Source: JANQGH01 sp039177555
GTDB lineage: Bacteria > Pseudomonadota > Alphaproteobacteria > DSM-16000 > Inquilinaceae
Length of the DNA stretch: 64,000 nucleotides
Reading direction: 5' to 3'
Assembly: GCA_039177555.1 (NCBI GenBank)
Contig: JBCDFV010000002.1
Coordinates: forward strand, 147,897 to 211,896
Below the pieces are notes generated by a model. The model made no database searches. It was not told the origin of the DNA and saw nothing but the letters and a program-made list of their open reading frames with translations. The position numbers were made by a program, and so were the translations under genes. Shown here piece by piece: positions 42,806-52,300 of the stretch (position 1 is its first letter; every line of letters begins with the position of its first letter).

Positions 42806-44612
42806 GTTCAGTTTTCCTCTCTGCTTTTATTCGGGCCCGGCGCGAAGCCGTGGCCTTCTCGTCAACGCTCATGCCGTCGGCCGCTAGGACAACGCCATAC
42901 TGCTCATGCGCCGCCTCGCGACTGATGTATTCGTCGAGCACATCGTCGAGCACGGCGGCGGTGTCGCGGCTGAGCGGATCGCCCCAGCCGCCGCCGCCGG
43001 TCGCTTCGAAGCGAAAGACGTCGCCGGCATTGAAGGCGTGCGTGCTGCTGATCGGGTTCTGCCAGTCACCGTCGGGTGTCAGCCCGCCGATAACCTGCGC
43101 ACCGGCCGTGCCGACACGCAGCATGCGCTGCGCGGGGCTGGTCGAGCCGCCATGCACGCCCGGCGAGCCTGAGCGTGTCCGCGAGGTCTCGATGCCCAGC
43201 GTGCCGACGCCCAGGAATTGGACCTCGAAGGCCGAGCCCAGCCCGCCCCGTTGCTTGCCCGCGCCACCGGAATCCTGCAGCAGGTCGAAGCGTTCATAGA
43301 CGATGCGGTGCATCAGCTCCGCCGATTCCGCCGGCGTATTGAGGCAGTTACCCAGAGGGTCCATCGTCACCGACATGCCGTCGTTGAACGGCGTGCCACC
43401 CCAGCCGCCCGACAGGATGTCGGTGAACAGCGTGGTGCCGGTATTGGTCGTGACGGTCGCCATGAACCAGTTGGCGTCGGCGAAGGTCGGCGCGATGATT
43501 CGGTCCGGAATGGCCTTGGCGAGCGCCTGCCAAACGGCGGCCGCCACCTTCCCGGCGGTGATGCAGGTGCAGTTGACCACGGGCATCGGCCACTTGGCGT
43601 TGAGCCAGCAATCGTCCGGCAACACGATCCTGACCGGCGCGAACATGCCGGCATTGGGCGGCGCGTCCGGGCCGACGAAGAACTGGAGCGCGTAGTAGAC
43701 GGCGGCCGCGGTGTTGGCGACCGGCGAGTTGATCGCCCCGGCCACCGCGCTGTCGGAGCCTGTGAAGTCAACCGTGATGTCGCTGCCCTTGACCGTGATC
43801 GCCAGCTTCACCTTCACTGGATCGTCGGTCTGGCCGTCGGTGTCGGCCCAGTCCTCCGCCTCGTAGGTTCCGTCCGGAATCGCCTCTATGCCCTTGCGCG
43901 AAATGCGCTCGGTATAGGCGATCAGCTGGCGCATCGCGGCGAGCAGCAGGTCGGAGCCGTAGCGCTCCGCCGCACGTTGCATCTCTCGCTCCGCACCGCG
44001 CAGCGCGCCGAGATGGGCTTGAAGGTCACCCCGGATGAACTGGGGCGTGCGGCTGTTGGCCAGCAGCACGTCGAACACGTCTTCGTTGGGCTTGCCCGCC
44101 TTGAAGATCTTCAGCGGCGGCAGGCGCAGGCCCTCGGCGGCGACATGGGTGCTGCCCGCCAACCCGCCGGCAGCCCCGCCGCCGAGATCCATCCAATGGC
44201 CCCTGCTGACAGCGAAGGCGATACGCCGGCCCTCATGGATGATCGGCATCATGAAGGTGAGGTCGTTGACGTGCGTGCCGCCGCTGTAGGGATCGTTGAC
44301 GACGACGATGTCGCCTTCCTCCAGCCGGTCGAGGCCAAACTTGTCGGCAACGGCGCGCGCCGAAAAGTGCATGGCGGCAAGGTGCACGGGGCAATTGGCC
44401 GCCTGCGCCAGCAGTCTCAACTCCGAATCGTAGATGGCGTTAGAGAAATCGACGTTGTCGGCGAGGATCTGCGAGAAAGATGACCGCTGCAGGATGCTCG
44501 ACATGCGCATGGCCGCATAGTCGAAGAGGCTGCGCAAGACCTCGAAGGTCACGGGATCGACTTGGTCGGGCGTCGCGGACAGGCCGGTCTCTGCCGTAAT
44601 GGTCTGGCTCAT
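42798..44612 (-). CDS. Hydantoinase/oxoprolinase subunit B (HyuB family)
   Basis: A 604-residue protein of the hydantoinase B/oxoprolinase family that acts with HyuA on cyclic amides or related compounds (5-oxoproline, N-methylhydantoin, acetone carboxylation in relatives). Seen: VTFEVLRSLFDYAAMRMSSIL, NDPYSGGTHVNDLTFMMPI, and GGWGGTPFNDGMSV with a C-terminal FRFEATGGGGWGDPLSR, all typical of the family. It starts 12 bases after hyuA and overlaps the TRAP binding protein gene by 8 bases. Exact reaction unknown. Confidence 0.9.
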   Translation of the reverse strand: MSQTITAETGLSATPDQVDPVTFEVLRSLFDYAAMRMSSILQRSSFSQILADNVDFSNAIYDSELRLLAQAANCPVHLAAMHFSARAVADKFGLDRLEEGDIVVVNDPYSGGTHVNDLTFMMPIIHEGRRIAFAVSRGHWMDLGGGAAGGLAGSTHVAAEGLRLPPLKIFKAGKPNEDVFDVLLANSRTPQFIRGDLQAHLGALRGAEREMQRAAERYGSDLLLAAMRQLIAYTERISRKGIEAIPDGTYEAEDWADTDGQTDDPVKVKLAITVKGSDITVDFTGSDSAVAGAINSPVANTAAAVYYALQFFVGPDAPPNAGMFAPVRIVLPDDCWLNAKWPMPVVNCTCITAGKVAAAVWQALAKAIPDRIIAPTFADANWFMATVTTNTGTTLFTDILSGGWGGTPFNDGMSVTMDPLGNCLNTPAESAELMHRIVYERFDLLQDSGGAGKQRGGLGSAFEVQFLGVGTLGIETSRTRSGSPGVHGGSTSPAQRMLRVGTAGAQVIGGLTPDGDWQNPISSTHAFNAGDVFRFEATGGGGWGDPLSRDTAAVLDDVLDEYISREAAHEQYGVVLAADGMSVDEKATASRRARIKAERKTEHA

Positions 44613-44624
44613 GGCGGGCTCCGT

Positions 44625-46646
44625 TCAGGCCAGGGTGACGATCAGGTTCTGCTCATGGTCGACGTTGCCGTCCGACCCTGGGGGCAGAATGGCAACGGCA
44701 TGGGTGTATTCTATGATGGCCGGACCCGAGACGTCCGAACCCGCACCCATCGCGTCGCCGTCATAGACGTCGGTGTCGTGCCACGCGCCGTCGAAGAAAA
44801 CCCGCCGCGTCTTGCCGTTGGCCTTCGCCCCGGATGGCGTTGTGGCACTGTCGGTGAGGCGCGTGATGACGCCGACGGCCGCTACGCCCAGCGCGACGAT
44901 TTCCGGGCTGAAATCGTCGGAAGAGACGCCGTATTCGATCTTGTGGGCGTCATGGAAGTCACGACCCAGCCGCTCAAGACCAGACGCGTCGAGCGGGCCT
45001 CCTCCCGGCAGCGGTACGGTGACCTCGTAGGTCTGGCCCATGTAGCGCATCTGCGCAGAGCGTACGAAGCGCATGCGATCCGCTGCGATGCCGTCGGCCG
45101 CCAGGCGCTCGTGGCCGTCCTCTTCCAGCGCGCGGAGGAGTGTTTCGATGCGCTGTGGGTCCGCCGTTTCCACCGGCGTGTAGTGGAACACCTCAAGGTC
45201 GTGGCGAATGTCCATCGCGGTCGCGCCAAACGCCGATGCGACACCGGCATAAGCAGGCACGACGACTTTGGGAATCGACAGCGCCTGTGCCACGAAGCAC
45301 GCATGCATGGGGCCGGCGCCGCCGAAGCTGGCCAGGACGAAGTCTCGCGGGTCGCGCCCCCTTCCGCTGATCGTGGCCTTCACCGCGTGCGCCATGGTTT
45401 CGCAGCCGATACGGACGATGCCCTCGGCGGCTTCTAGCAGCGACATGCCCATCGCGTCGGCGATCTTCTGGACCGCGCGCTCCGCGGCCGCGGTGTCGAG
45501 GGTAAACTTGCCGCTGAGCGAGGGGTTGAGGCGCCCAAGCAGCAGGTTGGCGTCGGTCACGGTCGGTTCGCTGCCCCCGCGGGCGTAGCATGCGGGACCG
45601 GGTTCGGAGCCGGCGCTGCGCGGGCCGACGCGCAGTGAGCCGCCGTCGTCAACCCAGGCGATCGAACCGCCACCGGCGCCGACGCTGTGGATGTCGAGCA
45701 TCGGCACCATCACCGGCACGTCCCACTCCAACTCATACTGCCGGGTGACCAGCGGTTCGCCGTCGGGCAGGATCGAGGTGTCGAAACTGGTGCCGCCGAC
45801 ATCGGTGTGAAGGATGTCTCGGTAACCCGTCGACCGGCACAGGTGAGCGGCATAGGCGACACCGCCGGCGGGGCCGGATTCGATCAACTCCTCCGGGTGC
45901 TGGCGTGCAAACCGCGACGACATCATGCCGCCATTGGACTTCAGGATAAGCAGCCTGCCGTTGAAGCCGCTGCCGGCGAGCCGGTGCTCCAACTGGTCGA
46001 AGTAGTTGCGCATGACCGGCATCAAGCAGGCGGCAATCGCGGCGGTGGTGAAGCGCCCGTGCTCACGGAAGACCGGTCGCAGGTCGCCCGAGCAGATCAC
46101 CTCGGCGTCTGGCATGGCTTCGAGCAGGATATCGCGCATCTGCCGCTCGTGACGGCTCGAGACATACGCGTTGATGAAACCGACCGCCAACGAGCGGATC
46201 TCGGTGGCGGCGATGCGTGTGGCCACAAGCCTCGCGGCGTCTTCGTCGAGCGGCCGGATCGTCTCGCCCGCGGCGGAGAGGCGTTCGTCGACGGTATAGC
46301 GGTAGCGCCGCCGGATCAGCGGTTTCGGTTTGGTTTGGTATGGCCGGTACAGGAACTCCCGGTGCATGCGGCCGATCTCCAGCACGTCGCGAAAGCCCTC
46401 GGTCGTGACCAGCGCGGCGTCCGGGTAGGACCGCTCGATCAGCGCATTCGTCGCCGTCGTTGTGCCGTGAACCAGCGTGCCGATGTCCGAGAACGGGATT
46501 TCGGCCTTGGTCACCGCGCCGATCACGCCTTCGCTGCGATCTTGCTTCGTCGTCAGAACCTTGGCCGTGCGGCGCTCGTTCGATCCCTCATGCCACGCGA
46601 AGAGATCCGTGAAAGTCCCCCCGACATCTACTCCGACCCGCCACAT
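44625..46646 (-). CDS. Hydantoinase/oxoprolinase subunit A (HyuA family)
   Basis: A 673-residue ATP-binding subunit. The N-terminus reads WRVGVDVGGTFTDLFAWHE (phosphate-binding loop of the acetate/sugar kinase-like fold), with GTTTATNALIER, ESGPAGGVAYA and DVGGTSFDTSILPDG following. The ATG at 46646 follows GGGAGA; an ATG 30 bases earlier would place the start within the palindromic operator and is not favoured. It heads an operon with HyuB and a TRAP importer, and is divergent from the BKACE gene. Confidence 0.91.
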   Translation of the reverse strand: MWRVGVDVGGTFTDLFAWHEGSNERRTAKVLTTKQDRSEGVIGAVTKAEIPFSDIGTLVHGTTTATNALIERSYPDAALVTTEGFRDVLEIGRMHREFLYRPYQTKPKPLIRRRYRYTVDERLSAAGETIRPLDEDAARLVATRIAATEIRSLAVGFINAYVSSRHERQMRDILLEAMPDAEVICSGDLRPVFREHGRFTTAAIAACLMPVMRNYFDQLEHRLAGSGFNGRLLILKSNGGMMSSRFARQHPEELIESGPAGGVAYAAHLCRSTGYRDILHTDVGGTSFDTSILPDGEPLVTRQYELEWDVPVMVPMLDIHSVGAGGGSIAWVDDGGSLRVGPRSAGSEPGPACYARGGSEPTVTDANLLLGRLNPSLSGKFTLDTAAAERAVQKIADAMGMSLLEAAEGIVRIGCETMAHAVKATISGRGRDPRDFVLASFGGAGPMHACFVAQALSIPKVVVPAYAGVASAFGATAMDIRHDLEVFHYTPVETADPQRIETLLRALEEDGHERLAADGIAADRMRFVRSAQMRYMGQTYEVTVPLPGGGPLDASGLERLGRDFHDAHKIEYGVSSDDFSPEIVALGVAAVGVITRLTDSATTPSGAKANGKTRRVFFDGAWHDTDVYDGDAMGAGSDVSGPAIIEYTHAVAILPPGSDGNVDHEQNLIVTLA

Positions 46647-46666
46647 CGAGATCTCCCGTTGCATTT

Positions 46667-46678
46667 TTGTGATCACAA
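46667..46678. promoter_or_regulatory. GntR-type operator palindrome in the divergent promoter
   Basis: TTGTGATCACAA is a perfect 12-base palindrome, 21 bases before hyuA and about 80 bases before the BKACE gene. It fits the TNGTNNNACNA-like sites of FCD-type GntR proteins. The GntR gene at 47783 is the obvious candidate to bind it and control both directions. Confidence 0.65.
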
Positions 46679-46756
46679 TAAATATACATACCAGATCGGG
46701 CGGTGCAACGGGATTTCTTCGCGTCCGCGCACAAACAAGGGAAGGGCAGTCACCCC

Positions 46757-47644
46757 ATGACCAAGGCTACGATCATCACCTGCGCGCTAACCGGCGACGG
46801 CGACACGCGCGGCAGGAACCCGGCCGTGCCGGTGACGCCCGCGGAGATCGCCGACGACGCGCTTGAAGCGGCTGCGGCGGGCGCTGCGGTGGTGCATATC
46901 CACGTCCGCGACCCGGCCACCACGCGCGGCAGCCGAGATTTGGGGCTTTACCGGCAGGTCGTGTCGCGCGTGCGCGCGGCTGGCAGCGAGGTTGTGCTGA
47001 ACCTAACGGCGGGCATGGGCGGGCGACTGCTGCTGAACGCACACGGCGAATTGCCGGCCGAGCTTGAATCCGATCTCGTCAGCGCGCCGAAGCGCCTCGA
47101 ACACGTCATCGCACTCGGACCCGAAATGTGCAGTCTCGACTGCGGCAGCTACAATACCGGCCAGCCGCACGAGCTGTATGTCAGCACGCGCGGCACCATG
47201 GAGGAGATGGCGGACCGGCTGAAGGCACTGGGGGTGAAACCTGAACTGGAATGCTTCGAGTTGGGCCATGTGCTCGCGGCACGCGCGCTCTGCGATGCGG
47301 GCAGGGTGGCCCCGCCGCCCTTCTTCCAGTTTGCCCTTGGTGTGCCGGGCGCAGCCCCGGCAGACAACCGCACACTCGAACAGATGGTCGGCATACTGCC
47401 GCAAGGCGCGGTGTGGGCGGCGTTCGGCGTCGGTCGCCAGCAGATGCCCGTCTTGGCCCAAGCTATGCTCATGGGCGGCCATGTCCGCGTCGGCCTTGAG
47501 GACAACATCTATCTTGCGCGTGGGGTCCCCGCCACCAACCGCCAACTGGTGGAACGCGCCGTCGACATCGTGACCAGCCTTGGCGGAACCGTGGCGACAC
47601 CCGCCGATGCACGTGCGATCCTCGGCCTGCCCGCACCGCGATGA
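46757..47644 (+). CDS. Beta-keto acid cleavage enzyme (BKACE, DUF849)
   Basis: A 295-residue zinc TIM-barrel enzyme. BKACE enzymes combine a beta-keto acid with acetyl-CoA to give acetoacetate plus a new acyl-CoA. The zinc/substrate motif VVHIHVRDP has His47, His49 and Arg51, and a late Glu is in VRVGLEDNIYL. The ATG at 46757 gives the usual start MTKATIITCALTG. It is divergent from HyuA-HyuB-TRAP and followed by the GntR gene. It probably acts on a beta-keto acid formed by the same pathway; which one cannot be read from sequence. Confidence 0.92.
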   Translation: MTKATIITCALTGDGDTRGRNPAVPVTPAEIADDALEAAAAGAAVVHIHVRDPATTRGSRDLGLYRQVVSRVRAAGSEVVLNLTAGMGGRLLLNAHGELPAELESDLVSAPKRLEHVIALGPEMCSLDCGSYNTGQPHELYVSTRGTMEEMADRLKALGVKPELECFELGHVLAARALCDAGRVAPPPFFQFALGVPGAAPADNRTLEQMVGILPQGAVWAAFGVGRQQMPVLAQAMLMGGHVRVGLEDNIYLARGVPATNRQLVERAVDIVTSLGGTVATPADARAILGLPAPR

Positions 47645-47782
47645 GGCCGGCCTTCGGCCACGTCAAGGTGAGCGGACGGTTATTGACGGCTGCGGCGGTG
47701 CGGTGCAAACCGCAGGTTCCAAGCTTGGCGGTCGAAGCATGAGCACCTGCATAAGCACCATGATGCGCACGGAGACCGACTG

Positions 47783-48544
47783 GTGAAGGACATCCGCGGC
47801 AGACGAAATGCCTCTTCCGAGGGCGCGCGGCCTCGCGGGCGGCCCAAGGCCGAGCTGAGTGTCATCGGCACGCTGAGCGCGGAGGCCGAGGCGGATGGCG
47901 AGGCCATGCACCACGCGGTCTATGCCGCCCTGAGACGCGCGCAGATGGCAGGGCGGTTCTCGCCCGGGCAGGAGATGATCATCCGCACCCTGGCGCAGGA
48001 GTTCGGCACCTCGCCCATGCCGGTGCGCGAGGCGCTGCAGCGCCTGGTCTCGGAGAAGGCGCTCGAACATGGCGGAAACCGCACAATCAGGGTTCCGGCG
48101 ATCTCGCTGGAACGGCTTGCCGACCTGCGCCGGTGCCGCACCATGATCGAGGGCACGGCGGTGGAATGGGCGGTGACCGCCACCGGCAGCGCCCATGTCG
48201 CCGAGCTTTCACAGATCAATCAGGCCGTGCTCGACGCCTCGCGTCGCGGCGATATCGAAAAGCTGCTAGAATGTAATCAGAAGTTCCATTTTCGCCTCTA
48301 CGCGCTGGCCGGATCGCAGGTGCTGATGTCAGCGATCGAGAGCCTCTGGCTTCAGGCCGGACCATACCTGAACTATCTCCGGCCCAGCCTGAACGAGGGG
48401 GGCATGCTGAACCACCATGACGAGATCCTGCGCGCCGTCCAGGCAAGCGACCCGGCTGCGGCGGCGGCGGCTTTGCGCGCCGACATAGACGACGCGGCCG
48501 ATTTCACGGCACGCATCATCTCAGGCCAGACGGCCACCCTTTAA
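47783..48544 (+). CDS. GntR-family regulator, FCD subfamily
   Basis: A 253-residue regulator. The winged HTH at about residues 48-110 contains MIIRTLAQEFGTSPMPVREALQRLVSEKAL in pieces, and the C-terminal all-helical FCD domain contains NQKFHFRLYALAGS and LNHHDEILRAV with likely metal-binding histidines. The start codon is GTG at 47783 with GGAG about 9 bases upstream. It lies 138 bases after the BKACE gene on the same strand. Its likely site is the palindrome at 46667. Confidence 0.88.
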   Translation: MKDIRGRRNASSEGARPRGRPKAELSVIGTLSAEAEADGEAMHHAVYAALRRAQMAGRFSPGQEMIIRTLAQEFGTSPMPVREALQRLVSEKALEHGGNRTIRVPAISLERLADLRRCRTMIEGTAVEWAVTATGSAHVAELSQINQAVLDASRRGDIEKLLECNQKFHFRLYALAGSQVLMSAIESLWLQAGPYLNYLRPSLNEGGMLNHHDEILRAVQASDPAAAAAALRADIDDAADFTARIISGQTATL

Positions 48545-48651
48545 CGGCAGGGCAGCCGCCCAAGCGCCTTCGTCGCGGGCGGTCGGGCCGGCGTCGCGCC
48601 GCTGTCTTGACTGCCGTCGTGCGGGAAGCGGTCGCCGGTGAGACGGACGCT

Positions 48652-49080
48652 TCAGGACGGGGCCGTCTGGGCAAGAAGATCCTCCGCACGTTTGCGCAGC
48701 GCGCCCTGGATGACACGCTTTCGGCGTGCCGCGAGATCAAAGTGAACGGTGACCACGCGCGCGCGGGCATGCACCAAACCGTCCACCGAGCCAGTCATGA
48801 CGTGGCCGACGACGAGCGAAGACGAGCCGACCTTTTCGACATGCGACCTGACGGTTACCAGACCTCCGGCCCTTACTTCCCGGACGTAGTCCAACTCCAG
48901 CCGTGCGTCGGCCCAGCCGAGCCGCGTCGCGTCGAAATCCGTGCCCGCGATCCGGCCCAGAAGCTGGAAGCTGGCATCGTCGAACATGGCCAAGTAGTTG
49001 CGGACATTGAGATGACCCATCGTGTCGCACATCCAGGAATGGGCGACACCCGCATAGGTGACAATTCCACCATCTGCCAT
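48652..49080 (-). CDS. Hot-dog acyl-CoA thioesterase (4HBT type)
   Basis: A 142-residue hot-dog protein. The family active-site region reads HSWMCDTMGHLNVRNYLAMF, where the Asp and His-Asn motif correspond to the 4HBT catalytic part. It converges on the GntR gene. BKACE reactions leave an acyl-CoA, and in L-carnitine catabolic clusters a thioesterase of this fold hydrolyses the BKACE product; this gene may do the same here, though it is not in the same transcript. Confidence 0.83.
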   Translation of the reverse strand: MADGGIVTYAGVAHSWMCDTMGHLNVRNYLAMFDDASFQLLGRIAGTDFDATRLGWADARLELDYVREVRAGGLVTVRSHVEKVGSSSLVVGHVMTGSVDGLVHARARVVTVHFDLAARRKRVIQGALRKRAEDLLAQTAPS

Positions 49081-49366
49081 CAGGTTTCTCCAATCTCAAT
49101 TACGGTGGCGCATTCGCAAACCGGGCCGAAAGCAAGAGCCCAAGATAGTTGGTCTATCACTCTTTATCGGAAACGGTGTAGGCCGCGATCCCAACCGGGC
49201 ATCCCGGTCGTTTCAAGTGCCCGGTACAAACAACCCATCAGCCGATGAACCTCTGACCTGTAGCTCGAATATGTCTGCCTTGGCATGCAGCGACCAAAGC
49301 CGCCGTTTGCGGGGACACCGTTCGGCAAGCAGGCCGCGGCGGTTCACAATCGCCGGGCAGATGCGG

Positions 49367-52300
49367 TCAACTCATCTCGGCCAGCAGGCTGGCGTTACCG
49401 CCGGCGGCCGTCGTGTCGATGCAGACATGGCGTTCGGTGATGCAGTGCAACGTCAGGTCACCGGCTGTGATCAGCGGCACGATCGGGCCGTCGCGGCCGG
49501 CGAGGGCCACGCGCATGGCGCGCGCGGTCGCTTCGTCGCCCCAGTAAGCAACGGCATCAAAGCCCGACAGCTGGCCGAGATCGGCCGGGTCCAGCACGCC
49601 GTCCAGCGCATTGGCGCCGTCGGCACCGGGCACGACCATCAGCGCCGCGCAGCCGGTCTGCGCCGCTTGTCGTGCCTGGTCCACGGCATCTTCCGGCGAC
49701 GGGCCGAGGCACAGGATCAGCCCGCGCGGATGGGTCGACCAGCGGTTGGATTCACCCGTCGGGCCGGGCAAGTCACGGGTTTTTCGTGCCCCGGTCGCGA
49801 TCTCGCTGCGCAGTGCTGCCAGCTTCTGCTGCACCTTGGCCGCCCTTGCCATTGGGCCGGCGGCTGCAGGATGGACGACAAGTGCCTGTTTCAGGAAGCG
49901 TGGCAGATAGTCCGGCCCGCCGGCCTTGGGCCCGGTCCCGGACAGGCCTTCGCCACCAAACGGCTGTGAGCCGACTATGGCGCCGATCTGGTTGCGGTTG
50001 ACATAGATGTTGCCGGCCAGGATCGTCGACGCGATCTGGTCGACGCGGTCGTCGATGCGCGTGTGCAGGCCAAATGTCAGCCCGTAGCCTGTCGCATTGA
50101 TCGCCGCCGTGATCTGGTCGATATCCGCTGCCTGGAAGGTGGCGACGTGCAGCACCGGGCCGAACACTTCGCGTGTCACCTCTTCGATGCCCGCCACCTT
50201 GATAACCGTCGGCGCCACGAAATGGCCCATATCGGGAACGGCAAGTCGTTTCAATAGCTTGCCGGCCTTTTCTGCGGCATCTATGTAAGTGGAAATCTCT
50301 TGATGGGCGCGAGCGTCGATTGCGGGTCCGATGTCGGTTGCCAACGTCCACGGGTCGGCGACGGCCAATTCGTCCATCGCGCCGAACAGCATGGCGAGGA
50401 ACGGTTCGGCGATGTCCTGCTGCAGATAGAGCACGCGCAACGCCGAACAGCGCTGACCGGCCGATCGGAAGCTTGAGGCGATAATGTCGCGCACGGCCTG
50501 TTCGGGCAGGGCGGTTGAATCGACGATCATCGCGTTGATGCCGCCGGTCTCGGCAATCAGCGGGGACGACGGCGCAAGGTTGTGCGCCATGGCGCGGTTG
50601 ATCGTCTGCGCGGTTGCCGTCGACCCGGTGAAGCAGACGCCGCCGATGCGGGGGTCGGATGTGATGGCGGCACCAACCGTGCCGCCGGTGCCGGGCAGCA
50701 ATTGCAGGCAGGCGCGCGGCACGCCGGCCGCTCGCAGCAGTTCGACCGCACGGTGGGCGATCAGCGGCGTCGCTTCGGCCGGCTTGGCTATAACGGCATT
50801 GCCAGCGGCAAGCGCCGCCGCGATCTGGCCGGTGAAGATGGCCAACGGAAAGTTCCACGGCGAGATGCAGGCGAAAGTGCCGACCGGCACAGCATCGGGC
50901 GTCTTGACCACTTGGGCCGCGTAGTAGCGCAGAAAGTCGACCGCCTCGCGCAGTTCAGCGATCGCGTCCTCGGTAATCTTGCCGGCCTCGCGCGTCAGGA
51001 TCGCGAACAACTCACCGAAATGCCGTTCGTAAAGATCGGCGGCGCGGTTCAAGATAGCCGCGCGCGCGCCGACGGGTGCCTCCCACAACGCAGCGTCGGC
51101 CAATGCCGCCTCGATATCGGCGGCGGTCGCGTGGTGCGCCGTGCCGACCAGGTCATCGTCACGGGCGGGATTGATGATGGCAAGCGGCTCGCCGGCGGCG
51201 TTTTGCCGTTCTGCCGCCAGCAGCGGCGCCGCTTGCCAGAGCAGGTCTTTGAACGGCGTCCGAGCCGCCTCGATGCGGTCAATGTCGACCGGATTGGTGA
51301 GATCGAAGCCCCTGGAATTCCGCCGTTCGGGCGCGAAAAGGTCCGCCGGGCGTCGCACTGTGCGCTCGGGCGCTTTGGCCAGCGCGTCGAATGGGTCGGC
51401 GGCGGCGATCTCGGGCGGCACGGCCTTGTCGATGATCTGATGGACAAACGAGGAATTGGCGCCGTTTTCAAGCAGGCGCCGGACGAGATAGGCCAGCAGG
51501 TCCTTGTGCGCGCCGACGGGCGCGTAGATGCGGCAGCGTGTGCCTTCGGTCTCCAGAACCCGGGCATGCAGGCTCTCGCCCATGCCGTGCAAGCGCTGGA
51601 ACTCATAGCTGTCGCGCGGCGCCGCCATTGCCAGGATCGTCGCCACGGAGTGGGCGTTGTGGGTGGCGAACTGCGGATAGATGCGGTCGGTCAGGTCCAA
51701 AAGGTGCCGCGCGCAGTACAGATAGGCGACATCGGTGGCGGGCTTGCGGGTGAAGACCGGAAAGCCGGCCAGGCCGTCAACTTGCGCCCATTTGATCTCG
51801 CTGTCCCAATAGGCACCCTTGACCAGGCGCACCATGATGCGGCGATCGTGATGTCCGGCGAGTGCGTGCAGCCAGTCGATCACCGCCAAGGCCCGCTTGC
51901 CATAGGCCTGGATGACGGCGCCAAACCCGTCCCACCCGGTCAGTTCAGGATCGGCGATGGCGGCTTCGATAACATCGAGCGACAGGTCCAGCCGTGAAGC
52001 CTCTTCGGCATCGATGTTCAGGCCGATGCCGGCACGGGCGGCGAGGCGTGCGAGCTGGCGCACGCGCGGCACGAGTTCGGCCATCACACGGGCGCGCTGC
52101 AGTTCTTCATAGCGTGGGTGTAACGCGGAGAGTTTGATCGATATACCCGGGCCGTCCTTGATCGCGCCGTGGCCGCCGGCTTTCGAAATTGCTTCGATCG
52201 CAGCGACGTAGGCGGTGTAGTAGTTGTCGGCGTCGGCCATGGTGAGCGCAGCTTCACCGAGCATGTCGTATGAATAGGTGTAGCCTTGCCTCTCCATGCC

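Noticed and set aside
43218..44483. A 421-codon plus-strand frame opposite hyuB
   Set aside because: No homology and codon bias of a reverse-strand shadow; hyuB motifs on the minus strand explain the region.
50582..51997. A 471-codon plus-strand frame opposite putA
   Set aside because: Shadow of putA; the translation is Arg/Gly-rich with no recognisable domain.
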